NCBI RefSeq assembly: GCF_010091945.1
Contig: NZ_WVIE01000006.1
Location: forward strand, 62,001 to 126,000
Reading direction: 5' to 3'
From: Myxacorys almedinensis A
GTDB taxonomy: Bacteria > Cyanobacteriota > Cyanobacteriia > Leptolyngbyales > Leptolyngbyaceae
Length of the DNA: 64,000 nt
Position 1 is the first letter of the stretch; each line of letters opens with the position of its first letter. A program made the translations under genes and the position numbers. Shown piece after piece: positions 33,445 through 45,246 of this stretch. The notes beneath the pieces were generated by a model. The model was not told the DNA's origin. It worked only from the letters and a program-made list of their open reading frames with translations, and did not search any database.

Positions 33445-36400
33445 TTATACCGACATTGCAACTTTAACCACATCCGGGTTTGCTTCTGGTGTATCTGTTT
33501 CAGACGGTGGAACAACTTGCCAAAACTTCGGCAGATAGGTTGACCAGTTCGCCAAGATGACTTCTGCCTTGGGGCTACCCGTGCGATCGCAGTGGGCTTG
33601 AATCAACGCCTTCAACTGTTGCTCACCAGCAGGCGCAGTCACCCGTTGCACTTTCACAATTTCAGAATTCACTTTGGCTTGGAAGGTGTCATTTTCATCC
33701 AAGAAATACGCCAGTCCGCCGGTCATGCCTGCGCCAACGTTGCGCCCTGCCCGACCGAGAACTACCACAACGCCGCCCGTCATGTATTCGCAGCAGTGAT
33801 CCCCAACCCCTTCGACCACCGCTTCGGCTAAGGAATTGCGAACGGCAAACCGTTCTCCTGCCTGACCATTGGCGAAAAGGCGACCCCCGGTCGCACCATA
33901 GAGACAGGTGTTGCCGATGATCACATTTCGCGATGGATCATAGGTTGCATCGGATGACGGTTTGATGGCAAGCTCGCCGCCGTGCATGCCCTTGCCCACA
34001 TAATCATTTGCTTCACCGACCAGGTTTAGCGTCATGCAGGGCAAGTTGAACGCGCCAAAGCTTTGACCGACGCTGCCCCTGTAATTTAGCGTGACCTGAG
34101 CGCCAAACCCAGAGTTGCCGTATTTTGCCGCGATCGCACCTGCAATTCTAGTGGCGACCGTCCGATCTGTGTTCACCACCACCACGTCTTTAGTCAGGTT
34201 AGACTGGCTCGCGATCGCAGCTTGCACCTCAGCCTCCGCCAGCAGATCATCATCCACACCATGATCATTGCTGTGAACGGTTTCATGATCGAGCCAACTG
34301 CGATCGCGGCGAGTATCCGGTAGCTGTGTCAGACAGTCTAAATTCAGCGTTTTGGTTTTGGTCAGTTCGATGCCTTCGCGCCGCTTCAGCAGATCCGCGC
34401 GTCCGATCAGATCCCGAAGAGAAGCGTAACCGAGCCGAGCCAACAGCGATCGCACTTCCTCAGCGATAAACAAAAAGAAGTTAACGACATGCTCCGGAGT
34501 GCCGGGGAACCGCTTTCGCAGTTCTTCTTTTTGGCTAGCAACCCCAACGGGACAGTTGTTGGTGTGGCAAATCCGAGCCATGATGCAGCCTTCAGCAATC
34601 ATGGCGATCGAGCCAAAGCCAAATTCTTCACCGCCCATCAGCGCCGCCATCATCACATCCCAGCCCGTTTTGATGCCGCCATCGACGCGCAGCACAACGC
34701 GATCGCGCAACTGGTTGTTCATCAAAGCGCGATGTACCTCGGTTAGCCCCAGTTCCCACGGGCTACCAGCGTGTTTGATCGAGCTAAGCGGCGATGCACC
34801 CGTGCCGCCATCGTGTCCAGAGATTTGAATGATGTCGGCATTTGCCTTGGCAACCCCGGCAGCGATCGTGCCGATTCCCACTTCTGCCACCAACTTGACC
34901 GAGACCTGTGCCTTTGGGTTTATTTGGTGCAGGTCGAAAATCAGTTGAGATAGGTCTTCGATGGAGTAAATATCATGGTGAGGCGGCGGCGAGATCAGAG
35001 TTACTCCGGGCTTTGAGCGACGCAGCATGGCAATGTAAGGACTCACTTTAGGACCAGGCAATTGACCGCCTTCCCCTGGTTTTGCCCCTTGAGCAATTTT
35101 GATCTCGATTTGCTTGGCGCTCATCAAATATTCTGGCGTGACGCCAAATCGCCCGGAGGCAACTTGCTTGATCGATGAGTTTGCCGTGTCGCCATTCTTC
35201 AAGCCGTTGAGATGGGGCAACATGGGCGAAAGCCCCTGCTCTACATCGTTGAGGATTTTGAACCGAACCGGATCTTCGCCGCCTTCGCCAGAGTTAGATT
35301 TGCCGTTGAGCCGATTCATGGCGATCGCCAGGACTTCGTGAGCTTCACGGGAGAGCGCCCCAAGCGACATGCCTCCTGTGCAAAAGCGCTTCACAATTTC
35401 GCTGGCAGGTTCGACTTGATCCATCGAAATTGACGATCGATCGCTCGTAAAATCGAGCAAATCTCGCAGCGCTGTCAATGGGCGATTGGCTAAATGCTGC
35501 TGATACAGCGTGTAGTGATCAACGCTTTTCGTGGCGACGGCTTTATGCAGGTGCTTTGCCAATTCTGGGCTGTTCATGTGATACTCACCCCCAGGACGGT
35601 ACTGCACAAACCCGTAGTTTTCCAATTTTTTCACCGTTAGTTCAGGGAAAGCGCGGCTGTGGAACGACAAAATTTCTTGCGCCAATTCGTCGAGGCTCAA
35701 GCCACCCAAGCGCGACGCTGTGCCAGAAAATCCTATATTGAGCAGATCGCCGCCAATGCCGATCGCTTCAAAAATTTGGGCACCCTGATAGCTCGATAGC
35801 AGTGAAATTCCCATTTTCGAGAGAATTTTGAGCAGTCCATCTTCAACAGCTTTGCGATAATTTGCCTGCACGGCTGTGACGCTTGCTGGTTTGAGTTTGC
35901 CGCGCTCCATCATGGCTTGGGTCTTAGCATCTGACCACCACGATCGCACAGTTTCTAGCGCTAAATACGGGCAAACGGCACTCGCGCCATAGCCCACCAA
36001 ACAGGCAAAGTGATGCGTACTCCACGCTTGCGCCGTATCCACGATGAGCGAGGCTTTCATCCGCAACCCTTGACGAATCAGATGATGGTGGACGGCACCC
36101 ACCGCAAGCAAGGGGGGAATGTAGCTCTGTTCATCGGTCAGCCGAGCCGAGTCGCCCGTTTTGTCTAAGCGATCGCTCAAAATCAAAATCTTTTTGCCAG
36201 AACGCACCGCCTCTGCCGCCACTTGACACAGTTGGCTCACAGCGCGGTTGAGTCCTTCCGGGCCTTCTACCACCGCAAATAAGGTTGACAAACTCGCGGT
36301 CTCAAACCCCGATTGCCGAATGTGATCGAGTTCAGGTTCGCTCAAAACCGGAGACTCTAGGCGCAGCAAATTGGCATACTCTGGCTTTGCCTCTAGCAGG

Positions 36401-38109
36401 TTGTCCCGTTCGCCCAATTGCATCGTGAGAGACATCACCAGCTTTTCGCGCAAGGGATCGATCGCCGGGTTGGTCACCTGGGCAAAGCGTTGTTTGAAAT
36501 AGTCGTAGAGCAGGTGCGGACGCTCTGACAGCACAGCCAGCGGAATATCATCCCCCATACAGAACGTCGGCTCTTTGCCTTGCGCTGCCATTTCGTGAAT
36601 GGTCATCTCCACATCTTCAGAACTGTAGCCAAAAGCAGTTTGAGCCGTCAGCAGCGCTGGAGTCTTGGTTTCGGCGGTGTCGATAAAAGTTTGAGAGGGC
36701 AGCGATCGCCGATATTGACGCACCCATTCCCCGTAAGGATGCGTAGTCGCCACCCGCTGCTTCAGTTCCCAGTTTTTCAAGATCTCGTGAGACTCTAAAT
36801 CAAACGCGATCATCTGACCCGGACCCAGCCGCCCTTTTTCAATAATCTCGGATTCGGGCAGGTCTACCACGCCCACTTCAGACGCTACAACCAGATAGCC
36901 ATCGCGAGTGATGCTATAGCGAGCAGGGCGCAACCCATTGCGATCGAGGCTAGCCCCCACTCGCTTGCCATCGCTAAACACCAGCAGCGCCGGCCCATCC
37001 CACGGCTCCTGAATACCACTGTAGTATTCGTAGAAATCTACAATTTCAGGATGCGCGGCTAAGTCGGGCTGATTTTTGTACGCCTCTGGAACCATGATCA
37101 TCAGCGCTTCCATCGGCGTCCGCCCCGATCGCACCAGCAATTCTAGAACGTTGTCTAAGCTGGCAGAATCACTGTTTTCTGGATTTACCGTTGGCTTGAG
37201 GGCTTCGATCTGCTCACCCCAGCAAGGATGCGCCAAGTCCTCTTGTCTGGCTAACATCCAGTTGACGTTGCCCAACTGAGTATTGATTTCACCATTGTGA
37301 CCGAGCAAGCGCATTGGTTGAGCGAGCGGCCATTTGGGAAGCGTATTGGTGCTAAAGCGACGGTGGTAGACCGCAAACGCACTTTTGTAAGCCGGATTTT
37401 TGAAGTCTTGATAAAACTCACCTAAAACCTCGCCGCGCACCATGCCCTTATAAACAATTGTGCGATTAGAGAACGAACAGACGTAAAATTCTTCCAACCT
37501 GGAAGCGGCGCTGGGCGTTTCAGAGGCGTTGCGCTCGGCACAAATTGCGTTCTCAATCTTCTTACGAAGCAGATACAGCTTTCCTTCTAGTGCGTCACCA
37601 CGAAGTTGCCCTGAGTGAACCAAGATTTGCTCAATCTGTGGTAAATTTTCTCGGGCTTGGCTGCCTAACACATCAGGATTGGAGGGAAGAACGCGCCATC
37701 CCAAAACGGATAGATTTTCTTCGGCGGCAATCTGCTCTACCATCTGACGAGCCGTTGCTGCGATCGCGCTGCTTTGCGGCAAAAACACCATGCCTACACC
37801 AACCTGTTCCGGCTGTAACAACACCCCGGTCGCCCCTGCCCACTCGCTTAAAATTGCCCACGGAATCGCCGTCATCACTCCCGCACCATCACCCGAATCT
37901 TGATCAGCACTACACCCGCCCCGATGCTCCATGCAAGCTAGTGCACTCAGCGATTTCAAGACCAGATCATGACTTTCGCGCCCCTGCTGATCGGCGATAA
38001 AGCCCACGCCACAGGCATCGCGCTCTTCTACGAGCCACCGTTGACCTGCGTATCCAGCATTGATCGGTTGCTGCACTTGATTCTCAGACGTTGCACTTGC
38101 CTTAGTCAT
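33445..38109 (-). CDS. gltS: Ferredoxin-dependent glutamate synthase (large, single subunit)
   Basis: Makes two glutamates from glutamine and 2-oxoglutarate with electrons from ferredoxin. The 1554-residue chain begins with a propeptide; removal before Cys33 (DACGVGF) exposes the N-terminal glutaminase nucleophile. The amidotransferase (about 33-430), central, FMN-binding synthase ([36 protein letters not shown]) and GXGXG beta-helix domains are all present. The iron-sulfur motif [11 protein letters not shown] gives Cys ligands. No NADPH-binding small subunit is adjacent, consistent with ferredoxin use. ATG 38109 gives the usual length; ATG 38121 is possible and the frame is open to 38283. 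Confidence 0.95.
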   Translation of the reverse strand: MTKASATSENQVQQPINAGYAGQRWLVEERDACGVGFIADQQGRESHDLVLKSLSALACMEHRGGCSADQDSGDGAGVMTAIPWAILSEWAGATGVLLQPEQVGVGMVFLPQSSAIAATARQMVEQIAAEENLSVLGWRVLPSNPDVLGSQARENLPQIEQILVHSGQLRGDALEGKLYLLRKKIENAICAERNASETPSAASRLEEFYVCSFSNRTIVYKGMVRGEVLGEFYQDFKNPAYKSAFAVYHRRFSTNTLPKWPLAQPMRLLGHNGEINTQLGNVNWMLARQEDLAHPCWGEQIEALKPTVNPENSDSASLDNVLELLVRSGRTPMEALMIMVPEAYKNQPDLAAHPEIVDFYEYYSGIQEPWDGPALLVFSDGKRVGASLDRNGLRPARYSITRDGYLVVASEVGVVDLPESEIIEKGRLGPGQMIAFDLESHEILKNWELKQRVATTHPYGEWVRQYRRSLPSQTFIDTAETKTPALLTAQTAFGYSSEDVEMTIHEMAAQGKEPTFCMGDDIPLAVLSERPHLLYDYFKQRFAQVTNPAIDPLREKLVMSLTMQLGERDNLLEAKPEYANLLRLESPVLSEPELDHIRQSGFETASLSTLFAVVEGPEGLNRAVSQLCQVAAEAVRSGKKILILSDRLDKTGDSARLTDEQSYIPPLLAVGAVHHHLIRQGLRMKASLIVDTAQAWSTHHFACLVGYGASAVCPYLALETVRSWWSDAKTQAMMERGKLKPASVTAVQANYRKAVEDGLLKILSKMGISLLSSYQGAQIFEAIGIGGDLLNIGFSGTASRLGGLSLDELAQEILSFHSRAFPELTVKKLENYGFVQYRPGGEYHMNSPELAKHLHKAVATKSVDHYTLYQQHLANRPLTALRDLLDFTSDRSSISMDQVEPASEIVKRFCTGGMSLGALSREAHEVLAIAMNRLNGKSNSGEGGEDPVRFKILNDVEQGLSPMLPHLNGLKNGDTANSSIKQVASGRFGVTPEYLMSAKQIEIKIAQGAKPGEGGQLPGPKVSPYIAMLRRSKPGVTLISPPPHHDIYSIEDLSQLIFDLHQINPKAQVSVKLVAEVGIGTIAAGVAKANADIIQISGHDGGTGASPLSSIKHAGSPWELGLTEVHRALMNNQLRDRVVLRVDGGIKTGWDVMMAALMGGEEFGFGSIAMIAEGCIMARICHTNNCPVGVASQKEELRKRFPGTPEHVVNFFLFIAEEVRSLLARLGYASLRDLIGRADLLKRREGIELTKTKTLNLDCLTQLPDTRRDRSWLDHETVHSNDHGVDDDLLAEAEVQAAIASQSNLTKDVVVVNTDRTVATRIAGAIAAKYGNSGFGAQVTLNYRGSVGQSFGAFNLPCMTLNLVGEANDYVGKGMHGGELAIKPSSDATYDPSRNVIIGNTCLYGATGGRLFANGQAGERFAVRNSLAEAVVEGVGDHCCEYMTGGVVVVLGRAGRNVGAGMTGGLAYFLDENDTFQAKVNSEIVKVQRVTAPAGEQQLKALIQAHCDRTGSPKAEVILANWSTYLPKFWQVVPPSETDTPEANPDVVKVAMSV

Positions 38110-38885
38110 GGGATGATTCATTCCGCTCAATGAAATGGTGTGATTGAAATGGTGTAAGTGGTAGCTAGAAAGGGGATGGGTAGCACGCTCACGCTGGTTC
38201 AGCGTAAACGATCGGATAAAAACGGGTTTGGGGAGAAACTTTTGGATGGAAATTTTTGCAGGGAGAGCGCTGATCCAGATCACATAAACTTAACAATCGA
38301 GTAAAAAAATCTGCTAGTCAAGCCCTATGCCCTACACGCTTGTCAACTTGCAAAAACTCACTTGGCTTTAAGCGTTTTAAACTTTCAGGGCTGATTTACC
38401 GAAGACAACGAAGTGGTTGCCGTGATTGCTTTGCAGGCTCTTCAGAGCGTGAGCAAAGTTCAATAGCCCCTGCGAGCCGGATCGGCAGTGCCCATAATGG
38501 CTACCGCTATCGAACTCTAATAAACCTAATCTTGGCAGGTCGTGAAAAAGGAAAAGGCGAGCAACTCTCGCGAACGTCAGTCTTTGTAAAGGTTGAATTA
38601 AGAATATTATAGAAAATTTGTAGGTATAGCAATCCCTATCTGCTCAAAAGGATGTGACGCTCTCTTGACAATTCTTGAAGGGCTGACTTGCCTAAAAGTG
38701 TAAATTTGACAGTGCAAAAATTGGGTGCAATCCGTTAAAGCTCCAATTGGCGGAGAGCCAACCTCTGAAGGAAATGCCTAGCTGGAACTTCCTGTCCCCC
38801 ACCTTCGACAGCACTAAAACCGATGACTTCAAGTAAAATACGCTGCGGCAGTCATTAAACGAGTTTCAAGATTTTAGGACACGCT
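38110..38885. promoter_or_regulatory. Divergent region between gltS and the phosphodiester glycosidase
   Basis: About 770 bp. A 90-codon rightward frame at 38340-38612 has no recognisable features and is not called. The segment 38690-38880 before the glycosidase has several short self-complementary stretches (CCAATTGG, GGAACTTCC) and could be a structured leader, but I match it to no known riboswitch. No NtcA box (GTA-N8-TAC) was found by eye. Confidence 0.4.
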
Positions 38886-40760
38886 GTGATTAAAATTGGC
38901 ATTCCCGGACAGGCTCAGTTGAACCGTTTCAATCCCCCCCCAAAAATTTTGAGGGCAGCGATCGCACTTTTTTCGCTTCCTTTAGGGGTCACACCCTTGG
39001 CACTCATCGCTCTCCTCAGTCCGCTCCCTAGTCGAGCCAATTCCCCTAACCCAACTCCGCAGCCCACAGTTAGCCCCAGACCTCTTCCCCCACGTCCCGT
39101 GCTTCCTCTGGCACCGTTTGGCAATCGTCAGATTGTTCTAAATGGTCAGCCATTCTACGGGGCGTGGACTCAATGGCAAGTCGGTAATAGCTCCCGCATT
39201 GGCATTAGCGATGCTGCCCTCACTCAGCTTTTCGGCGTTCAGCTTCTCAGCACAGCAAATGTGAGTCAGCAGCCAGTCCAGTGGTTTTCAGACTCAGTTT
39301 CGGTGCTCCCCACTCGGCTAGATTCAACCTCCCGATACTTAGACATTACAGAGTTTGCTCAGAAAAACGGCTGGCAGTTGCAAATTGAAGGCAATCAACT
39401 CCAGGTCTCCACTCAGCCTGCAAAGGTGCGATTGATTCGCCAAGAACAGCAATCGTGGGGCGATCGCATCACAATTGACCTCGATCGTCCGACGCCTTGG
39501 CAAGCTGATCCCCAAAGTCTTGAATTTCTACTCACCCTCAATGCTCAACTGGGTTCCCCTGCGGCTCAAGTCTTCAAACCCACTCCTGCCAGTAAAATCC
39601 GCACCTTCCAACTTGAAACTTTACCCAGCCAAACGCGGCTAAAAATTGGGATTCCGTGGCGGGTTCGTCCCCAAATTACAACTCAAGCCAATCGCATCAT
39701 AATTGAGGTTGGAACGCCCTATCTCCCCGCTAGAGATATCGCTTGGATGCCTGGATTACGCTGGCGACAGCAGTACATTACGGTTGGCAATGCCCAATTT
39801 CCTGCTGTTTGGCTAGAGGTCGATCCCAAGCAACCTCAGCTAAGCGTCCGTCCCCTGTTGTCCAACACCTCTAGAGTTCCGGGGACTGCGCCCTTGTTCA
39901 GAACGGCTCAGCAAGGAGGCGCGATCGCGGCAATTAACGGCGGCTTTTTCAATCGCATCAATCAACTGCCCCTCGGCGCGATTCGCCTCAACAACCAATG
40001 GCTATCAAGTCCCATTCTCACCCGTGGCGTCGTTGCCTGGAATAACGACGGAAATTTGCGAGTCGATCGGTTAGTGCTTCAAGAAACAGCGATCGCGCTA
40101 AACCAGCGGTTTGGGTTAACTGCTCTAAACAGTGGCTATGTCCAAGCCGGCATTGCCCGCTATACGCCCGATTGGGGAACACTCTACACGACGCTTTCAG
40201 ATAACGAAGTTCTAGTCACGGTTCAGAATAACCAAGTCACTCAACAAACCACTGTAGAGAAAGCTGGAAGTGCAGTTCCCATGCCAACGAGCGGCTACTT
40301 ACTAGTTTTGCGATCAAATCGTAGCGCTGCTAGTTCTTTTGCGATCGGCACTGCCGTTCAACTCGAAGCTACCCTTACCCCTCCTGACCTCGCCAACTAC
40401 TCGACAATTTTAGGCGCAGGTCCTTTACTAATTCAAAATGGGCAAACGGTATTAGATGCCACAGCAGAACGATTTAGTCGTGCTTTTATTGAAGAGCAAG
40501 CGGCTCGAAGCGCGATCGGGCAAGCCCCCAACGGTACAATTCTCATCGTCGCCGTTCACGATCGCCTCGGCGGACTCGGCGCAACCCTAAGCGACATTGC
40601 CAGCATCATGAAGCAGCTTGGTGCAACTAACGCCTTAAACCTAGATGGTGGAAGCTCAACAACCCTATATTTGGGTGGGCAGATCCTTGATCGTCCACCT
40701 AACTTTACAACCAGTGTCCACAATGGCATTGGTATCTTTTTTCAGCCCTCATCCTTTTGA
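38886..40760 (+). CDS. Exported phosphodiester glycosidase (DUF2233/NAGPA) family protein
   Basis: A 624-residue protein with an N-terminal hydrophobic export segment (about 20-50), a Pro-rich linker, a region resembling copper-amine-oxidase N-terminal repeats (about 80-160), an AMIN-like beta region (about 180-280) that in other proteins binds cell wall, and a C-terminal NAGPA domain. Key motifs of that domain are visible: AAINGGFFNR (about 345) and NLDGGSSTTLY (about 584). NAGPA enzymes cleave sugar phosphodiesters; the bacterial substrate is probably an envelope polymer. The start is GTG 38886. Confidence 0.85.
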   Translation: MIKIGIPGQAQLNRFNPPPKILRAAIALFSLPLGVTPLALIALLSPLPSRANSPNPTPQPTVSPRPLPPRPVLPLAPFGNRQIVLNGQPFYGAWTQWQVGNSSRIGISDAALTQLFGVQLLSTANVSQQPVQWFSDSVSVLPTRLDSTSRYLDITEFAQKNGWQLQIEGNQLQVSTQPAKVRLIRQEQQSWGDRITIDLDRPTPWQADPQSLEFLLTLNAQLGSPAAQVFKPTPASKIRTFQLETLPSQTRLKIGIPWRVRPQITTQANRIIIEVGTPYLPARDIAWMPGLRWRQQYITVGNAQFPAVWLEVDPKQPQLSVRPLLSNTSRVPGTAPLFRTAQQGGAIAAINGGFFNRINQLPLGAIRLNNQWLSSPILTRGVVAWNNDGNLRVDRLVLQETAIALNQRFGLTALNSGYVQAGIARYTPDWGTLYTTLSDNEVLVTVQNNQVTQQTTVEKAGSAVPMPTSGYLLVLRSNRSAASSFAIGTAVQLEATLTPPDLANYSTILGAGPLLIQNGQTVLDATAERFSRAFIEEQAARSAIGQAPNGTILIVAVHDRLGGLGATLSDIASIMKQLGATNALNLDGGSSTTLYLGGQILDRPPNFTTSVHNGIGIFFQPSSF

Positions 40761-40906
40761 TACATGAGAATAAAGGCGATTTGAAGATCAATAAAGACTT
40801 AGTGAAATTCTACTAAAACTGCCCTTTTTGCGGTGGTCGTCATCAAGAGCGTCTGTTAGTCTTGGTGGGTGGAAAAAATGAATCCAACACATGGAGGAGA
40901 GGAACG

Positions 40907-41326
40907 GTGGTACAAGCTAAAGAAATAGCGCAGGCTCCTACACTGACGCTGTCGCCGTCTACAGTCAAAGGCGCGATCGCAACGGAGTTACGTCCCTGGG
41001 GTTCATTCACAATCTTAGAAGAAGGGCGCGGCTACAAAATCAAGCGAATTGATGTTAATCCCGGTCATCGCCTCAGCCTTCAAATGCATCATCACCGGAG
41101 CGAACATTGGATCGTGGTTTCAGGAACCGCCAAAGTCTTTTGTGGGGATCAAGAATTGACCCTTAGTAGCAATCAATCTACGTACGTACCCCAATGTACC
41201 GCTCACCGGCTAGAAAATCCTGGAGTTATTCCTCTCGTGCTGATCGAAGTTCAAAACGGTGAATACCTTGGAGAAGATGATATTGTTCGGTTCCAAGATG
41301 ACTATTTCCGTGCGGATAAGGCATAG
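40907..41326 (+). CDS. Cupin protein, mannose-6-phosphate isomerase type II-like
   Basis: A 139-residue single-cupin protein. RPWGSFTILEEGRGYKIKRI, LQMHHHRSEHW and QCTAHRLENPG carry the metal-binding His/Glu and match the isomerase domain normally found at the C-terminus of bifunctional GDP-mannose pyrophosphorylase/mannose-6-phosphate isomerase. Here it stands alone. GTG 40907 is chosen because GGAGGAGAGG lies directly upstream; an ATG-like frame from 40862 would add 15 residues. Confidence 0.85.
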   Translation: MVQAKEIAQAPTLTLSPSTVKGAIATELRPWGSFTILEEGRGYKIKRIDVNPGHRLSLQMHHHRSEHWIVVSGTAKVFCGDQELTLSSNQSTYVPQCTAHRLENPGVIPLVLIEVQNGEYLGEDDIVRFQDDYFRADKA

Positions 41327-41361
41327 TAGCGACACGTTAGCCTTTCATTTTTAGCCTTGCA

Positions 41362-41391
41362 AAGGGGCAGTCAGCCGTCTGATTGCCCCTT
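41362..41391 (+). terminator. Hairpin after the cupin gene
   Basis: AAGGGGCA pairs with TGCCCCTT, with an inner TCAG/CTGA stem. Its T tract is poor, so termination may be incomplete. Confidence 0.65.
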
Positions 41392-41499
41392 GTCCTTGTT
41401 AGCTTGTAAAGTAAGGAGCGATCGCTTCACCAAGATCCAAAAAAGCGCCGCGAGATAAGATAACCCCTGGACATACTATCGATACGATTGACAATTTTT

Positions 41500-41847
41500 A
41501 TGATTCAAGTAAGCGAATCAGCTATTGAAGAAATTATTCGATTAAAAACCAAGCAATCGATTACCGATGCCTTTCTGCGGCTCAAAGTTGCAGCAGGTGG
41601 CTGCTCTGGGTTCCTCTATCTCACTCAGTTCGATCAGACTTTGCAGCCAGATGACTATGTGCATAATTGCGTGGGAAGTAAGGGTCAAGGTGTTAAAGTC
41701 GCGATCGATGCTCAGAGCTTAACCCACCTCAACAGCCTTTCCCTTGACTTTGCAGAAGACCTGATGGGTGGCAGTTTTCGGTTCCACAATCCGCAAGCGA
41801 CGAAAACCTGTGGCTGCGGTGTCTCATTTGGGGTAACTGAGCGCTAG
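41500..41847 (+). CDS. HesB/IscA/SufA-type iron-sulfur carrier
   Basis: A 115-residue A-type Fe-S assembly protein. The three conserved Cys are present: GGCSGF and the C-terminal CGCG pair (KTCGCGVSFG). ATG 41500 is preferred to TTG 41488. Cyanobacteria have several such paralogues (SufA, IscA, HesB); which one this is cannot be decided here. It lies directly before the str operon. Confidence 0.88.
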   Translation: MIQVSESAIEEIIRLKTKQSITDAFLRLKVAAGGCSGFLYLTQFDQTLQPDDYVHNCVGSKGQGVKVAIDAQSLTHLNSLSLDFAEDLMGGSFRFHNPQATKTCGCGVSFGVTER

Positions 41848-41932
41848 AATAAAGAATCTGCCATCTTAATTTTCAAGCACCGCGATTCTTCCCAGAAGCG
41901 ATCGCACCAAAGGTTACCGCTTAAAAAAGTGG

Positions 41933-41962
41933 TTGACAGGCGTGCTGATAGATTGGTATGGT
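41933..41962 (+). promoter_or_regulatory. Candidate sigma-70-type promoter of the str operon
   Basis: TTGACA (41933-41938) and TATGGT (41957-41962) are spaced by 18 bases, about 48 bp upstream of the rpsL start. Confidence 0.6.
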
Positions 41963-42010
41963 TAGTATTTGTTAAAAGTTGGAACAGGTAAAAACTGCGT
42001 ACTCCATAAC

Positions 42011-42391
42011 ATGCCCACTATCCAGCAACTCATCCGCGATGAGCGTTTCAACGCTCGCAAGAAAACTAAATCACCGGCTCTCAAGAGTTGCCCTCAACGT
42101 CGTGGCGTTTGCACAAGGGTTTATACGACAACGCCGAAAAAGCCTAACTCTGCCTTGCGTAAAGTTGCGCGGGTACGGCTGACTTCTGGGTTTGAAGTAA
42201 CTGCCTACATTCCCGGCATTGGGCACAACTTGCAAGAACACTCTGTAGTTATGATTCGTGGCGGTCGTGTGAAAGATCTCCCTGGGGTTCGCTATCATAT
42301 TATCCGCGGCACGCTTGATACAGCTGGGGTCAAAGACCGCAAGCAAGGTCGCTCTAAGTACGGTGCAAAGCGTCCGAAAGCAGCATCTTAA
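42011..42391 (+). CDS. rpsL: 30S ribosomal protein S12
   Basis: First gene of the str operon. The 126-residue protein begins [12 protein letters not shown] and contains [19 protein letters not shown], the decoding-centre loop with the Lys where streptomycin-resistance changes occur (PKKPNS). The upstream in-frame TTG at 41969 would add 14 non-conserved residues, so ATG 42011 is chosen. Confidence 0.97.
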   Translation: MPTIQQLIRDERFNARKKTKSPALKSCPQRRGVCTRVYTTTPKKPNSALRKVARVRLTSGFEVTAYIPGIGHNLQEHSVVMIRGGRVKDLPGVRYHIIRGTLDTAGVKDRKQGRSKYGAKRPKAAS

Positions 42392-42562
42392 TTTTGACGG
42401 TTGACTGTCTCGTTTGACAAGAGCCTCTTACTCTGGAAGGGTTTTCCAGGTGCTGAGGTTCTGTTTATTGGCGACAAATCAAAACTCGAAAATGACTCTA
42501 AACGATCGATCCTTGAAACCTCGTAAATAACTGTTCAATTTCTTTTGAAGTGAAGGCTCACT

Positions 42563-43033
42563 ATGTCTCGTCGCGTCGTAATCAAAAAGCGTCCTATTCC
42601 TGCCGATCCGGTTCACAATTCTCGTCTCGTCACCATGATGGTTCGCAGAATCATGAAGAGTGGTAAAAAGTCTCTGGCGTCTCGCATCGTTTACGATGCC
42701 TTTGAAACTATCAAAGAGCGCACTGGTGGCGAACCGCTAGAAGTATTTGAGCGAGCAGTAAGAAACGCAACACCTTTAGTGGAGGTAAAGGCGCGCCGGG
42801 TCGGTGGTGCAACCTATCAAGTCCCGATGGAAGTGCGAACCGATCGCGGGGTTGCCTTGGCCTTGCGATGGCTAATTCAGTACGCCCGTGCCCGTGCTGG
42901 TAAATCAATGGCAGCCCGGCTCGCCAACGAGTTGATGGATGCTGCAAATGAAACCGGGAGCGCTATTCGCAAGCGTGAAGAAACGCACCGAATGGCGGAG
43001 GCGAATAAAGCCTTCGCGCACTATCGGTATTAA
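42563..43033 (+). CDS. rpsG: 30S ribosomal protein S7
   Basis: A 156-residue S7, the primary binder of the 16S rRNA 3' major domain. [20 protein letters not shown] at the start and the terminal [20 protein letters not shown] fit the family. It lies 171 bp after rpsL, a longer gap than in many bacteria, and 67 bp before fusA. Confidence 0.97.
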   Translation: MSRRVVIKKRPIPADPVHNSRLVTMMVRRIMKSGKKSLASRIVYDAFETIKERTGGEPLEVFERAVRNATPLVEVKARRVGGATYQVPMEVRTDRGVALALRWLIQYARARAGKSMAARLANELMDAANETGSAIRKREETHRMAEANKAFAHYRY

Positions 43034-43100
43034 AAAGTATAGAATCTTAATAGAACGGTAGTGTGATTTTGACTATGCAACAGAGGCTAAGGAGGTAGCT

Positions 43101-45224
43101 GTGGCTCGTACCGTCCCGCTCGAAAGAGTACGGAATATCGGAATTGCCGCGCATATTGATGCAGGCAAGACAACAACAACAGAACGGATTTTATTTTATT
43201 CCGGCATCGTCCATAAAATCGGTGAGGTGCACGAAGGTACTGCCACCACAGACTGGATGGAGCAGGAGCGGGAGCGGGGAATTACCATTACTGCTGCTGC
43301 TATTAGTACCCAGTGGACTCGCCGTGATGCGGAACTGCCAAATCAGCCGGGTGAAGGAGAGCTTGAACACAAAATTAATATCATCGATACACCTGGGCAC
43401 GTAGATTTCACCATTGAGGTGGAGCGTTCTATGCGAGTTTTAGATGGTGTGATTGCTGTTTTCTGCTCCGTTGGTGGCGTGCAGCCTCAATCTGAAACGG
43501 TCTGGAAACAAGCGAATCGCTATAACGTGCCTCGCATGGTGTTTGTGAATAAAATGGATCGAACGGGTGCAGACTTTTATAAAGTCTACGATCAGATCCG
43601 CGATCGCTTGCAAGCAAATGCAGTTCCCATTCAAATTCCCATTGGTGCTGAAGATCAGTTCAAGGGTATCGTCGATTTGGTGCGAATGAAGGCATACATC
43701 CACAAGGACGATCTTGGTCGTGAAATTGAAGTCACCGATATTCCTGCTGACTTGAAAGACAAAGCAGAAGAATTTCGGATTCAAATGATCGAAGCGGTCG
43801 CTGAAACCAGTGAAGACTTGATGGAAAAGTACTTTGCTGGAGAAGAGTTCACAGAAGCTGACATCAAAGCAGCGCTTCGCCAAGGCGTTATTGACAATAC
43901 GATTGTGCCGATGCTCTGTGGGTCTGCCTTTAAAAACAAAGGTGTTCAGCAGATGCTGGATGCAGTGATCGACTATCTACCGGCTCCGATTGATGTTAAG
44001 CCTATCCAAGGCATCTTGCCATCTGGTGAAACGGCGGAGCGCCCACCTAGAGATGATGCTCCATTTGCTGCTCTCGCCTTTAAGGTGATGACTGACAAGT
44101 TTGTAGGTCGCTTAACCTTCGTGCGAGTTTATTCCGGTGTGCTTGCGAAGGGGAGCTACATTTATAACTCTACTAAAGGGAAAAAAGAGCGCGTTTCTCG
44201 CCTGATCATCCTAAAGGCAGACGATCGCATCGACGTAGATGAGCTTAGAGCGGGCGATTTAGGTGCCATTCCAGGTCTGTCTGATACTCTGACTGGGGAC
44301 ACTCTTTGCCCAGAAAATGAGAGCATCATTCTAGAATCACTGTTTATTCCTGAGCCAGTGATTTCGGTGGCGGTTGAGCCGAAAACCAAGGGTGATATGG
44401 AAAAACTCTCCAAAGCCCTTAAGGCACTGTCTGAAGAAGATCCGACCTTCCGCGTTAGCATCGATCAAGAGACTAACCAAACCGTGATTGCAGGAATGGG
44501 TGAACTCCACCTCGAAATTCTTGTCGATCGGATGTTGCGAGAGTTCAAGGTCGAGGCAAATGTTGGTGCGCCCCAGGTTGCTTACCGAGAAACCATTCGT
44601 CAGGCTGTCAAAGCGGAAGGCAGATTTGTTCGTCAGAGTGGTGGTAAAGGTCAATATGGTCACGTTGTGGTCGAGATTGAACCTGGTGAAACGGGGAGCG
44701 GCTTCGAGTTTGTCTCAAAGATTGTCGGTGGTTCGGTTCCCAAGGAATACGTGGGTCCGGCGGAAGCAGGAATGCGTGAAGCCTGTGAATCTGGCATCAT
44801 TGCCGGATATCCGCTCATCGACGTTAAGGCAACGTTGGTTGATGGCTCTTATCACGATGTAGACTCCAACGAAATGGCATTTAAGATTGCCGGATCGATG
44901 GCGATGAAGAACGGCGTGATGAAAGCGTCACCCGTGCTGCTCGAACCAATGATGAAAGTCGAGGTTGAAGCACCAGAAGACTTCCTTGGAAGCGTTATGG
45001 GTAACCTCATCTCCCGTAGAGGTCAGATCGAAGCTCAGGGGGTAGAGCGAGGCATCGCTAAAGTAACGACCAAGGTTCCGTTAGCAGAGATGTTCGGATA
45101 TGCTACGGATATTCGGTCTATGACTCAGGGACGAGGAACCTTCACAATGGAATTTAGCCATTATGATGAAGTACCCCGTAATGTTGCTGAGACGATCATT
45201 GCAAAAAACAAAGGGAACGCTTAA
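43101..45224 (+). CDS. fusA: Translation elongation factor G
   Basis: Ribosomal translocase GTPase, 707 residues. G1 [18 protein letters not shown]3 DTPGHVDFT and G4 [10 protein letters not shown] are present, followed by domains II-V. A short insert ([18 protein letters not shown]) precedes G3, as in other cyanobacterial EF-G proteins. GTG 43101 follows AAGGAGGT, a strong ribosome site. Confidence 0.97.
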   Translation: MARTVPLERVRNIGIAAHIDAGKTTTTERILFYSGIVHKIGEVHEGTATTDWMEQERERGITITAAAISTQWTRRDAELPNQPGEGELEHKINIIDTPGHVDFTIEVERSMRVLDGVIAVFCSVGGVQPQSETVWKQANRYNVPRMVFVNKMDRTGADFYKVYDQIRDRLQANAVPIQIPIGAEDQFKGIVDLVRMKAYIHKDDLGREIEVTDIPADLKDKAEEFRIQMIEAVAETSEDLMEKYFAGEEFTEADIKAALRQGVIDNTIVPMLCGSAFKNKGVQQMLDAVIDYLPAPIDVKPIQGILPSGETAERPPRDDAPFAALAFKVMTDKFVGRLTFVRVYSGVLAKGSYIYNSTKGKKERVSRLIILKADDRIDVDELRAGDLGAIPGLSDTLTGDTLCPENESIILESLFIPEPVISVAVEPKTKGDMEKLSKALKALSEEDPTFRVSIDQETNQTVIAGMGELHLEILVDRMLREFKVEANVGAPQVAYRETIRQAVKAEGRFVRQSGGKGQYGHVVVEIEPGETGSGFEFVSKIVGGSVPKEYVGPAEAGMREACESGIIAGYPLIDVKATLVDGSYHDVDSNEMAFKIAGSMAMKNGVMKASPVLLEPMMKVEVEAPEDFLGSVMGNLISRRGQIEAQGVERGIAKVTTKVPLAEMFGYATDIRSMTQGRGTFTMEFSHYDEVPRNVAETIIAKNKGNA

Positions 45225-45246
45225 TCAGGAAGAGGAACTGTAACTC

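Noticed and set aside
38340-38612. 90-codon rightward frame upstream of the glycosidase
   Set aside because: No ribosome site or recognisable sequence; left as intergenic.
43320-43380. Insert in EF-G before the DTPG motif as an oddity
   Set aside because: A comparable insert is usual in cyanobacterial EF-G proteins.
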